DNA of 21,312 bases from the NCBI GenBank assembly GCA_018679695.1, contig JAHHKH010000445.1, positions 1-21,312 on the forward strand. Direction: 5' to 3'. Shown one piece after another: positions 15,080 through 21,312 of this stretch. This DNA comes from Maribacter sp. (lineage in GTDB: Bacteria; Bacteroidota; Bacteroidia; Flavobacteriales; Flavobacteriaceae). A model generated the notes under the pieces. That model made no database searches. It was not told the origin of the DNA and was given only the letters and a program-made list of their open reading frames with translations. Made by a program: the position numbers and the translations under genes. Position 1 is the stretch's first letter, and each line of letters starts with the position of its first letter.

Positions 15080-16201
15080 GTGAATATACATGATATCATT
15101 ATAATAGGGGGTGGCTTGGCCGGACTTACGGCCGCTTTGGATTTGTCCCAGTACGGTTATGATATCCTAGTCTTCGAACCCAATACTTATCCCCATCATA
15201 AGGTATGTGGTGAATATGTTTCAAATGAAGTAACCCCTTATCTCAGAAGTCTTGGTATTGATCTCCTTTCGATAGGAGCAGTTGAAATTACAGAGTTTCA
15301 AATAAGTACGGTCAATGGACCTATGGCCAAGACCAAACTTCCTCTGGGTGGAATGGGAATAAGCAGGTATGCTTTTGATAACCTTTTGTACGAAAAAGCC
15401 GCGGAACGTCAGGTAAAATTCGTTTTCTCAAAAGTTTCTGGAGTGCATTATGATAAAGACCGATTTGAGGTAAATGTCGATGGTGAATCCTATGCAGCAA
15501 AAGTAGTCCTTGGCGCTTATGGTAAAAGATCGGCATTGGACAAGTCCTTACAACGAAATTTTATCAGTAAAAAACAGCCTTGGCTAGCCGTTAAAGGTCA
15601 TTTTTATTATGAGGGTTTTCCAGAAAACCAAGTAGCCTTGCATAACTTTGAGGGCGGATATGGAGGACTATCCAAAATAGAGACCGGAGCCGTGAATTTT
15701 TGTTATTTAACGGCTTATGATAGCTTTAAGAAATATAATGATATTGATCGTTTCAATCAAAATGTCGTTTCTGAAAATACACATTTAAGCGATTTTATAA
15801 ATGAAGCAAGACCTGTATTTGAAAATCCGCTGACCATTGCCCAAATTTCCTTTGAAAAGAAAGAACCCGTGTTAGACCATATTCTTATGTGTGGCGATAC
15901 TGCCGGACTAATACATCCGCTTTGCGGAAATGGGATGGCAATGGCCATTCATAGTGCCAAACTGGCCTCAGGGGTTATTCGTAATTATTTGGAGGAAAAA
16001 ACATATGGGCGCATCCAAATGGAAAAGGATTATGCTAAAACTTGGAATAAGACCTTTAGAAGCAGATTGTGGTATGGCAGAAAATTACAGTACATGCTCC
16101 TAAATAATAGGTATATGGATATGGGCGTACGAGTTGTGGGCTCTTCGCAAGGACTATTAAGGGCAATTATTGCCAAAACCCATGGAAAACCTATCGAATG
16201 A
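15080..16201 (+). CDS. FAD-dependent oxidoreductase of the PKS cluster (geranylgeranyl-reductase/hydroxylase-like)
   Basis: This is a 373-aa protein if it starts at the GTG at 15080 (MNIHDIIIIGGG). There is no ATG. A TTG at 15062 is possible but lies 4 bases after the terminator T-run. The Rossmann FAD motif is IIIIGGGLAGLTAALDL (6-22). KVCGEYVSNEV (41-51) is the Cys-Gly segment typical of the geranylgeranyl reductase/FixC flavoprotein group. The second FAD motif is MCGDTAGLIHPLCGNGM (270-286). There is no membrane helix. In type III PKS operons such as srsABC of Streptomyces griseus a flavoprotein hydroxylates the phenolic ring to a quinone, and that role is inferred here. Double-bond reduction is an alternative. 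The stop overlaps the methyltransferase start by 4 bases. Confidence 0.88.
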   Translation: MNIHDIIIIGGGLAGLTAALDLSQYGYDILVFEPNTYPHHKVCGEYVSNEVTPYLRSLGIDLLSIGAVEITEFQISTVNGPMAKTKLPLGGMGISRYAFDNLLYEKAAERQVKFVFSKVSGVHYDKDRFEVNVDGESYAAKVVLGAYGKRSALDKSLQRNFISKKQPWLAVKGHFYYEGFPENQVALHNFEGGYGGLSKIETGAVNFCYLTAYDSFKKYNDIDRFNQNVVSENTHLSDFINEARPVFENPLTIAQISFEKKEPVLDHILMCGDTAGLIHPLCGNGMAMAIHSAKLASGVIRNYLEEKTYGRIQMEKDYAKTWNKTFRSRLWYGRKLQYMLLNNRYMDMGVRVVGSSQGLLRAIIAKTHGKPIE

Positions 16202-16905
16202 TGATCAATTTTAAAGAAAGAAGTAACCAAAAAGAGTTTTTAGATGATTTCCAAGGAGATTCCCATGAGTTGGCCGCTGTATTGAACGACATCAATAGGG
16301 TAAATCGCATACTGGGCGGAAACAGGATTACAGCAAATGCAGTATTTAGGCTCATTGAAGAACGCCCTAAAGATTCGTATACGATTTTGGATATGGGGTG
16401 CGGTGAGGGAGAGATGCTACGAGCGTTGGCGATCTTGGCGAGAAAAAAGAATATTTCACTAAAATTGACAGGCATAGATCTCAATTCGGATGCCTTGAAA
16501 ATAGCCAAACAAGCATCATTGGAATTTCCGGAATTAACGTTTCTGGAAAAGGATGTTTTGAGTGCCGATTTTTCAGATTATAATTGCGATATTGTAATTA
16601 CCACTTTGACAATGCATCATTTTCAAGATTCCGACATATTAAATTTTGCACAACAATTTACACGGTTGGCCTCCATTGGTGTGGTAATCAATGACCTACA
16701 GCGCAATGCTTTGGCCTATTACTTATTTAAAGTATTTAGCCTTATTTTTATAAAAACAAAAGTTGCCAAACAAGACGGACTAACCTCCATAAGAAGGGGA
16801 TTTAGGAAGTCTGAATTAATTGCGCTATCCAGTTCATTATCCGATATACATCATGAAATATCCTGGAAATGGGCCTTCAGGTATGTCTGGATCATGCGGA
16901 AATAG
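16198..16905 (+). CDS. SAM-dependent methyltransferase of the PKS cluster
   Basis: This 235-aa class I (Rossmann) methyltransferase has motif I TILDMGCGEGEML (62-74), acidic motif II LTGIDLNSDAL (90-100) and LEKDVLSADF (116-125). ITTLTMHHF (134-142) is the post-motif strand where ubiquinone/menaquinone C-methyltransferases also have TxxxHH. The C-terminal segment VAKQDGLTSIRRGF (189-202) resembles methyltransferases that accompany type III PKS genes. It should methylate the polyketide product on O or C. Both flanking genes are tightly linked (4-base overlap upstream, 16-base gap downstream), supporting a shared pathway. Confidence 0.87.
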   Translation: MMINFKERSNQKEFLDDFQGDSHELAAVLNDINRVNRILGGNRITANAVFRLIEERPKDSYTILDMGCGEGEMLRALAILARKKNISLKLTGIDLNSDALKIAKQASLEFPELTFLEKDVLSADFSDYNCDIVITTLTMHHFQDSDILNFAQQFTRLASIGVVINDLQRNALAYYLFKVFSLIFIKTKVAKQDGLTSIRRGFRKSELIALSSSLSDIHHEISWKWAFRYVWIMRK

Positions 16906-16921
16906 TACCAGATGAATTTAT

Positions 16922-17977
16922 ATGAATAACGCTCGAATAGTTGCCGTTACCAAAGAACTTCCACCACATTGCAGGGAAACAAAGGAGATATTGCCCTTTG
17001 TTGAGCAATGGCTTCAAGACCATGAAGAACGATTTGGTCGAAAGGTCATTAAGATATTCGAAGGCGCGGCCGTAGATAGGCGATATGGTATTATGCCCAT
17101 CGAAGAGGTATTCTTGGCTACCTCTTTTGAGGAAAAGAACGCCATTTACGTCAGGGAATCCACGAAATTGGGCACCGCCGTATTACAAAAAGCACTGGAA
17201 AAGGCGAACTGGCAGCCCGGATCGTTGGATTATATCATAACCGTTAGTTGTACGGGAATAATGATTCCCTCTTTGGATGCCTACCTGATCAATGCCTTAA
17301 AATTACGTCAGGACATTGTTCGATTGCCGGTAACGGAGATGGGTTGTGCCGCTGGGGTTTCTGGCTTGATCTATGCACATAATTTTTTAAGGTCAAACCC
17401 AAATAAAAGAATCGCATTGGTCGCCGTAGAAAGTCCTACTGCCACTTTTCAAATGAATGATTTTTCGATGGCCAATATGGTAAGCGCCGCAATATTCGGT
17501 GATGGTGCTGCCTGTGTTCTCCTTTCTTCCGAGGAAGACGCCCAAGGTCCGAGCATCATTGGGGAAGGAATGTACCATTTCAAGGATGCCACACATCTCA
17601 TGGGTTTTGATTTGACGAATAACGGACTGAAAATGATTCTGGACCCTGTAGTGCCTGAAGCTATTGCGGGGCATTTTGAGGATATTATACATCCTTTTTT
17701 GGAAAAGAACGGGAGTTCGATTACCAAGGTTGACCATTTGATATTTCATCCTGGAGGAAGAAAGATCGTACAGACCGTCGAAGACCTGTTCGGGAAACTG
17801 GGTAAGAATATAGATGATACCCGTGAGGTATTACGGCTTTATGGCAATATGAGCAGTGTGACCGTACTTTACGTGTTGGAACGTTTTATGCAAAAGGGAA
17901 TAGGGCAAGGCGAACAAGGTTTGATACTGAGTTTTGGGCCTGGTTTTTCGGCACAACGGGTATTGTTGGAATGGTGA
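16922..17977 (+). CDS. Type III polyketide synthase (chalcone/stilbene synthase-like)
   Basis: This 351-aa thiolase-fold homodimeric synthase has the expected length. The full catalytic triad is present: Cys142 in VTEMGCAAGVSGLIYA, His276 in LIFHPGGRKI and Asn309 in LYGNMSS. The C-terminal GPG loop is SFGPGFSAQ (337-345), and IFGDGAACVLL (191-201) is the conserved subunit core. These enzymes extend an acyl starter with malonyl-CoA and cyclise it without an ACP of their own. With a dedicated acyl-building set downstream, a long-chain alkylresorcinol or alkylpyrone product is more likely than a chalcone. The Cys-flanking EMGCAAG is closer to bacterial alkylpyrone/alkylresorcinol synthases than to plant CHS. 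Chain length and cyclisation mode cannot be read from the sequence. Confidence 0.95.
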   Translation: MNNARIVAVTKELPPHCRETKEILPFVEQWLQDHEERFGRKVIKIFEGAAVDRRYGIMPIEEVFLATSFEEKNAIYVRESTKLGTAVLQKALEKANWQPGSLDYIITVSCTGIMIPSLDAYLINALKLRQDIVRLPVTEMGCAAGVSGLIYAHNFLRSNPNKRIALVAVESPTATFQMNDFSMANMVSAAIFGDGAACVLLSSEEDAQGPSIIGEGMYHFKDATHLMGFDLTNNGLKMILDPVVPEAIAGHFEDIIHPFLEKNGSSITKVDHLIFHPGGRKIVQTVEDLFGKLGKNIDDTREVLRLYGNMSSVTVLYVLERFMQKGIGQGEQGLILSFGPGFSAQRVLLEW

Positions 17978-18008
17978 ATGAAATGGATGATAGAATAGGA
18001 ATGGTAAA

Positions 18009-18788
18009 ATGAATAGAAAGTGGGCGTTAATTTTAGGGGGAAGTAGTGGCTTAGGATTGGCTACCGCCAAGAAATTGGCCAAACACGGATTTCATATCAT
18101 CGTAATCCATAGGGACAGAAGGGCCGATTTGGAAGCCATAAACTCGGAGTTCGATGAAATTACGTCTAATGGAGGTTTGCTCAAGGCTTTTAATGTTGAT
18201 GCATTGCAAAAAACCAAACGTAATACTGTGATCAATGACATCATAGACACACTTCCAACTGGCCATAAGATCAATGTCATGGCGCATAGTATAGCCAAAG
18301 GAAATTTAAAACCCATGTATGCCGAAGGTGAGGATACGTTAACGGACCAAGACTTAAAGATTACGTTGGAGGCTATGGCCCTAAGTCTATATGATTGGAC
18401 AAAAGCCCTGATAAAGGCCGATTTATTTGCTGCTGATGCACGGATTATTTCATTTACAAGCGAAGGTAATAGTAGGTCCCTTGCGAACTATGCAGCGGTT
18501 TCTGTGGCCAAGGTCGCCCTAGAGTCACTCACCCGTAGTATTGCCCTGGAGTTCGCACCTTTGGGCATCAAGGCAAATTGTATACAGGCAGGTATTACTC
18601 CGACCAAATCCTTTGAAATGATACCGGGATTTCAGAAAAATAAGGCAGATGCACTGAAACGAAATCCTAATAATAGACTCACTACCCCTGAAGATATTGC
18701 AAATGCTGTGTACTTACTTACTATGGACGAGGCCAAATGGATTACAGGTACGGTAATTAAGGTCGATGGAGGGGAAAGCCTAAGATGA
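18009..18788 (+). CDS. SDR of the enoyl-ACP reductase type (FabI/FabL-like) in the PKS cluster
   Basis: This 259-aa short-chain dehydrogenase has cofactor motif LGGSSGLGLA (9-18). Two features argue for an enoyl-acyl reductase and against a FabG ketoreductase. MAHSIAKG (91-98) matches the 'HSI' block of FabI/FabL. The active site is Tyr161-x6-Lys168 (NYAAVSVAKVALE), where ketoreductases have Tyr-x3-Lys. NYAAVSVAKVALESLTRSIA is close to the corresponding segment of Bacillus FabL, which is NADPH-dependent, and the upstream FabI Tyr is replaced here by Ser as in FabL. It would reduce trans-2-enoyl chains on the cluster's ACP. Its stop overlaps the dehydratase start by 4 bases, fitting consecutive dehydration and reduction. 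Confidence 0.85.
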   Translation: MNRKWALILGGSSGLGLATAKKLAKHGFHIIVIHRDRRADLEAINSEFDEITSNGGLLKAFNVDALQKTKRNTVINDIIDTLPTGHKINVMAHSIAKGNLKPMYAEGEDTLTDQDLKITLEAMALSLYDWTKALIKADLFAADARIISFTSEGNSRSLANYAAVSVAKVALESLTRSIALEFAPLGIKANCIQAGITPTKSFEMIPGFQKNKADALKRNPNNRLTTPEDIANAVYLLTMDEAKWITGTVIKVDGGESLR

Positions 18789-19252
18789 ATGAATCGATAA
18801 GAAAGATGGATACTCGTTTAATTTTGGACAAATTACCTTACGAACCTCCTTTTCTATTTGTGGATGGCCTGGACCGTGTAGACGAAATGGGGATTGAAGG
18901 CTCCTTTACTTTCAGGGAGGACATGGGGTTTTATAAAGGTCATTTCAAGGACTATCCCATAACGCCAGGGGTCATACTTACCGAATGTTGTGCGCAGATA
19001 GGATTGGTTTGTCTGGGTATTTTCCTCATGAAGGAGGATAAAGCGCCTCAAAACCTGAAAATTGGGTTGAGTAGTTCCGAAATGGAATTCTACAAACCTG
19101 TCTTCCCTGGGGAAAGGGTTACCGTAACCTCCAAAAAGATCTATTTTAGATTCAATAAATTAAAATGTGAAGTACGTATGCATAATGCAAATGGGGAATT
19201 AGTATGTAAAGGTATTTTGGCGGGAATGATAAAAACCGAAAGCAATGGGTAG
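18785..19252 (+). CDS. FabZ-like 3-hydroxyacyl-ACP dehydratase (hotdog fold)
   Basis: This 155-aa protein has the FabZ/FabA pattern. LPYEPPFLFVDGLDRV (17-32) is the substrate-entry strand. GHFKDYPITPGVILTECCAQIG (52-73) contains the catalytic His53 and Glu67 (canonical GHFPxxPxxPGVxxxEAxAQ). KIGLSSSEMEFYKPVFPGE follows. It removes water from 3-hydroxyacyl-ACP. An in-frame ATG at 18806 (MDTRLIL) could also start it, but the ATGA overlap with the reductase favours 18785. It overlaps the ketosynthase gene by 8 bases. Position between the reductase and the ketosynthase supports dedication to the cluster's ACP. Confidence 0.9.
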   Translation: MNESIRKMDTRLILDKLPYEPPFLFVDGLDRVDEMGIEGSFTFREDMGFYKGHFKDYPITPGVILTECCAQIGLVCLGIFLMKEDKAPQNLKIGLSSSEMEFYKPVFPGERVTVTSKKIYFRFNKLKCEVRMHNANGELVCKGILAGMIKTESNG

Positions 19253-20519
19253 ACGGGTTGTGGTTACCGGTATGGGGGTGTGCGCACCAAATGCAGTAGG
19301 CTTGAAGGACTTCATCAAGGCCTTGCACGAAGGCAAGAGTGGTATTCGCCGTCATTCGAAACTGGAAGAATTAAATTTTGGATGTCAAGTAGCTGGAGAA
19401 CCCTTAATTAAGGATAATATATTAAATGATTACTTTAATCCTTTACAACTAAGGGGATTGAATGCCACGGGGATAGTATATGGTGTTGTTGCGGGTATCG
19501 ATGCATGGTCAGATGCTGGTTTGGTCAAAAATAGCTCGCATAAACCTTCTTGGGAGGCCGGTGTCATTTTTGGCACAGGAATATTAGGGGTCGATAAGTT
19601 TAGGGAGTCCATTCATTTAGTGGATGAGAAGCAGGTAAGACGCTTGGGGAGTACCACGGTATTACAGACCATGGCAAGTGGTATCAGTGCTTATTTGGGA
19701 GGGATGCTGGGTTGCGGTAATCAGGTAACAACCAATTCCTCGGCCTGTACTACCGGGACAGAAGGCGTATTAATGGCTTATGAGCGTATTTCAGGTGGAA
19801 AAGCCGATATCATGCTTACCGGTAGTTGCAGCGATAGCGGTCCGTACATATGGGGCGGATTTGATGCGATGCGCATTTTACCACGAACTTATAATGGGAA
19901 TCCGGTTAAAGCAAGTCGGCCCATGAGTGCTTCTGCCAAAGGATTTGTTCCCGGAAGTGGGGCAGGTGCCTTGGTTTTGGAATCACTCGAAAGTGCACAA
20001 AAACGGGGAGCGAAGATCTATGCCGAGGTTTTGGGTGGAGAAATCAATAGTGGGGGACAACGCGCTGAGGGTTCCATGACTGCCCCTAACAGTGAGGCGG
20101 TACAGCGCTGTATAAACAAGGCGATATCGAATGCAGGATTGATTGCCGATGATATTGATGCTGTCAATGGTCACCTGACCGCAACGGCGAAGGATGTGGT
20201 CGAAATTAAGAATTGGAGCGCGGCCTTGGAACGCAAGGGATCGGATTTTCCCTATATCAACTCGTTCAAAAGTATGATCGGACATTGCCTAGCCGCTGCT
20301 GGAAGTATAGAATGTGTGGGAACCATACTGCAGTTTCAGGAACAAGTAATATTTGGGAATGTCAATTGTGAGGATATACATCCAGGTATTAGCGATGTGA
20401 TATCGGAGTATAGAATACCCCAAAGAACAATGTCCTATAACCCCAAGTACATTGCGAAAGCTAGCTTTGGTTTTGGTGATGTCAATGCTTGTGTTATTTT
20501 TAGTGCTTATAACGATTAG
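19245..20519 (+). CDS. FabF-like beta-ketoacyl-ACP synthase of the PKS cluster
   Basis: This 424-aa KAS I/II-family condensing enzyme carries the Cys-His-His triad: Cys168 in TNSSACTTGTEG, His310 in VNGHLTATAKD and His347 in SFKSMIGHCLAAAG, with Lys342. The motifs are unusual in detail. The first His block is NGHLTAT where FabF has NAHGTST, and the final glycine loop is SFGFGDVNA where FabF has SFGFGGTNA. This suggests a specialised condensing enzyme and not the housekeeping FabF. The N-terminus (RRVVVTGMGVCAPN) is canonical. It would add malonyl-ACP-derived two-carbon units on the dedicated ACP. An alternative is a non-elongating or chain-transfer role, but the intact triad argues against a decarboxylating KSQ or chain-length-factor type. 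Confidence 0.93.
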   Translation: MGRRVVVTGMGVCAPNAVGLKDFIKALHEGKSGIRRHSKLEELNFGCQVAGEPLIKDNILNDYFNPLQLRGLNATGIVYGVVAGIDAWSDAGLVKNSSHKPSWEAGVIFGTGILGVDKFRESIHLVDEKQVRRLGSTTVLQTMASGISAYLGGMLGCGNQVTTNSSACTTGTEGVLMAYERISGGKADIMLTGSCSDSGPYIWGGFDAMRILPRTYNGNPVKASRPMSASAKGFVPGSGAGALVLESLESAQKRGAKIYAEVLGGEINSGGQRAEGSMTAPNSEAVQRCINKAISNAGLIADDIDAVNGHLTATAKDVVEIKNWSAALERKGSDFPYINSFKSMIGHCLAAAGSIECVGTILQFQEQVIFGNVNCEDIHPGISDVISEYRIPQRTMSYNPKYIAKASFGFGDVNACVIFSAYND

Positions 20520-20589
20520 GACCCCTATCTGAAATAGCAGGTGAAGGCAGTGGGCAATCATTGGAAATTATTTAAAAAAAAAAGACGCT

Positions 20590-20844
20590 ATGGGCAACGA
20601 TGCCAAATATGAACAGTTAAAGGATATTATTAAAATTTATCTTCCGGAAGATGTGTCGGTAGACCATATAACCCCCGAAAGTAATTTCTTGGAAGAACTG
20701 AATATCAATTCGGCAAACCTGATCGATATCGTGCTTGACGTAGAGGACGTATTTGATATCCAATTGGAAAATGAGGACATGGATCAAATGCAGACTGTGA
20801 ACGATGCCATTGAGATCATCAATAAGAAAATATCCGATAAATAG
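20590..20844 (+). CDS. Acyl carrier protein of the PKS cluster
   Basis: This 84-aa acidic four-helix carrier protein has the phosphopantetheine attachment serine as Ser41 in LNINSANLIDIVLDVEDVF (37-55). The usual DSLD is replaced by NSAN, but the helix-II face (DIVLDVEDVFDIQL) is standard. It sits 70 bases after the ketosynthase gene, the widest gap inside the cluster, with an A10 run (20574-20583) just before the ATG. This A-rich leader may favour translation, as seen for many Bacteroidota genes. It is probably a dedicated carrier for the KS/DH/ER set and could donate its acyl chain to the type III PKS. Confidence 0.92.
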   Translation: MGNDAKYEQLKDIIKIYLPEDVSVDHITPESNFLEELNINSANLIDIVLDVEDVFDIQLENEDMDQMQTVNDAIEIINKKISDK

Positions 20845-20854
20845 GATTTGACGT

Positions 20855-21283
20855 ATGACCGAATTTTTGGAATGGGCCAGATCACAATTCAAGGTTGATA
20901 AGCGCTTGGTCTTTATTTATTGCGTTCTGTATTTTCTTTGGGGATTGACCATGAACTGGTTTGGAACAGCAATGGAGATAGCCCAATTTACCTATTGGTG
21001 GCAGGTGATCAGTTGCTATATCCTGTACATGGTGCCTATTTCCTTGTTGCTAAGAAACCAACCCTTCCATGCACAGTATGCCTATGGCCTTATTGCCATG
21101 GGGCTTCTTGAATTTGGGGGATATGCACTAGGTACCTCTTACGCTTATCCCGATAATATATTGGATCAGTTCATTGGTGAGCGGAACTTCGCATTGGGTA
21201 TGGCCTTGTTTTTCGCACTTTACTTTCCCCTGGGAAACTGGGCTGCTGCCAAACTGTATCGCGCTTTTTTTAAGGTGAAATAA
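20855..21283 (+). CDS. Four-helix integral membrane protein, last gene of the PKS cluster
   Basis: This is a 142-aa protein with four predicted transmembrane helices: about 18-36 (LVFIYCVLYFLWGLTMNWF), 47-66, 76-94 and 112-132. The N-terminal 15 residues and the C-terminal VK are cytosolic by the positive-inside rule. I recognise no catalytic motif or known family. It starts 10 bases after the acyl carrier protein gene in the same direction, so it belongs to the transcript. A role in holding or moving a lipid-like polyketide product at the membrane is possible but only inferred from position. Confidence 0.8.
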   Translation: MTEFLEWARSQFKVDKRLVFIYCVLYFLWGLTMNWFGTAMEIAQFTYWWQVISCYILYMVPISLLLRNQPFHAQYAYGLIAMGLLEFGGYALGTSYAYPDNILDQFIGERNFALGMALFFALYFPLGNWAAAKLYRAFFKVK

Positions 21284-21312
21284 GACCTATTCCGTCTCCT
21301 TATGCTCAGGAA

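Noticed and set aside
15080..21283. Flexirubin/dialkylresorcinol or aryl-polyene cluster
   Set aside because: Those clusters use DarA/DarB-type or paired KS/CLF enzymes and an aromatic starter lyase; here the ring-forming enzyme is a type III PKS and there is no DarA/B, ammonia lyase or acyl-AMP ligase.
21287..21310. Possible last codons of a minus-strand gene (reading ...PEHKETE then TAG)
   Set aside because: Only seven sense codons are inside the window, too few to support a gene.
1..21312. Mobile elements, CRISPR arrays, tRNA or rRNA genes
   Set aside because: I found no transposase or integrase-like protein, no regularly spaced direct repeats, and no cloverleaf-like or rRNA-like segment in the gaps.

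Overview
The window looks like a chromosomal segment of a flavobacterium (phylum Bacteroidota), probably marine. The gene content supports this: an Smr-less MutS2, fused E1 alpha/beta ketoacid dehydrogenase, DUF6340-like lipoproteins, a DUF1835 protein and YciH/SUI1. Moderate-to-low GC and TTG-N20-TAnnTTTG-like promoters in place of sigma70 boxes also fit. I see no tRNA, rRNA, insertion sequence, phage gene or CRISPR array. The window is densely coding and no gap exceeds 300 bases; the longest is the 231-base gap before ung.

Layout. 1-1509 is the 3' part of a protein of the cholesterol-dependent cytolysin (thiol-activated cytolysin) superfamily. It lacks the Trp-rich undecapeptide, so it is a CDC-like protein rather than a classical cytolysin. 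It converges on mutS2 (minus), with a terminator for each gene between them. 4011-6162 holds two tandem paralogous lipoproteins with C-terminal TPR-like ends, followed by ung, whose end overlaps a small secreted protein on the minus strand. 7564-11615 is a run of minus-strand genes in transcription order: a 2-oxoglutarate/Fe(II)-type oxygenase, SUI1/YciH, a DUF1835 protein, a uridine-phosphorylase-like enzyme and a cytosolic periplasmic-binding-fold protein. The last three are nearly fused (1-base gap, then 4-base overlap). 11746-13722 is a single-chain E1 of a branched-chain/2-oxoacid dehydrogenase. 13825-15006 is a lipocalin-like lipoprotein followed by an OmpA/glycine-zipper lipoprotein, closed by a strong intrinsic terminator.

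15080-21283 is the most coherent system. It is an eight-gene, same-strand cluster: FAD-dependent oxidoreductase, SAM methyltransferase, type III polyketide synthase, FabI/FabL-type enoyl reductase, FabZ-like dehydratase, FabF-like ketosynthase, acyl carrier protein and a four-helix membrane protein. My reading is that a dedicated mini fatty-acid-synthase II (ACP, KS, DH and ER, borrowing FabG and FabD from primary metabolism) makes or modifies an acyl chain. The type III PKS then extends it into an alkylresorcinol- or alkylpyrone-like phenolic lipid, and the methyltransferase and flavoenzyme tailor it. This resembles the Streptomyces griseus srsABC logic with an acyl-ACP supply attached. The product is not determinable from sequence.

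The cytolysin-like protein at the left edge and the type III PKS/FAS cluster on the right are the two candidates for poorly described biology. The cytosolic binding-fold protein paired with a nucleoside phosphorylase is a third.
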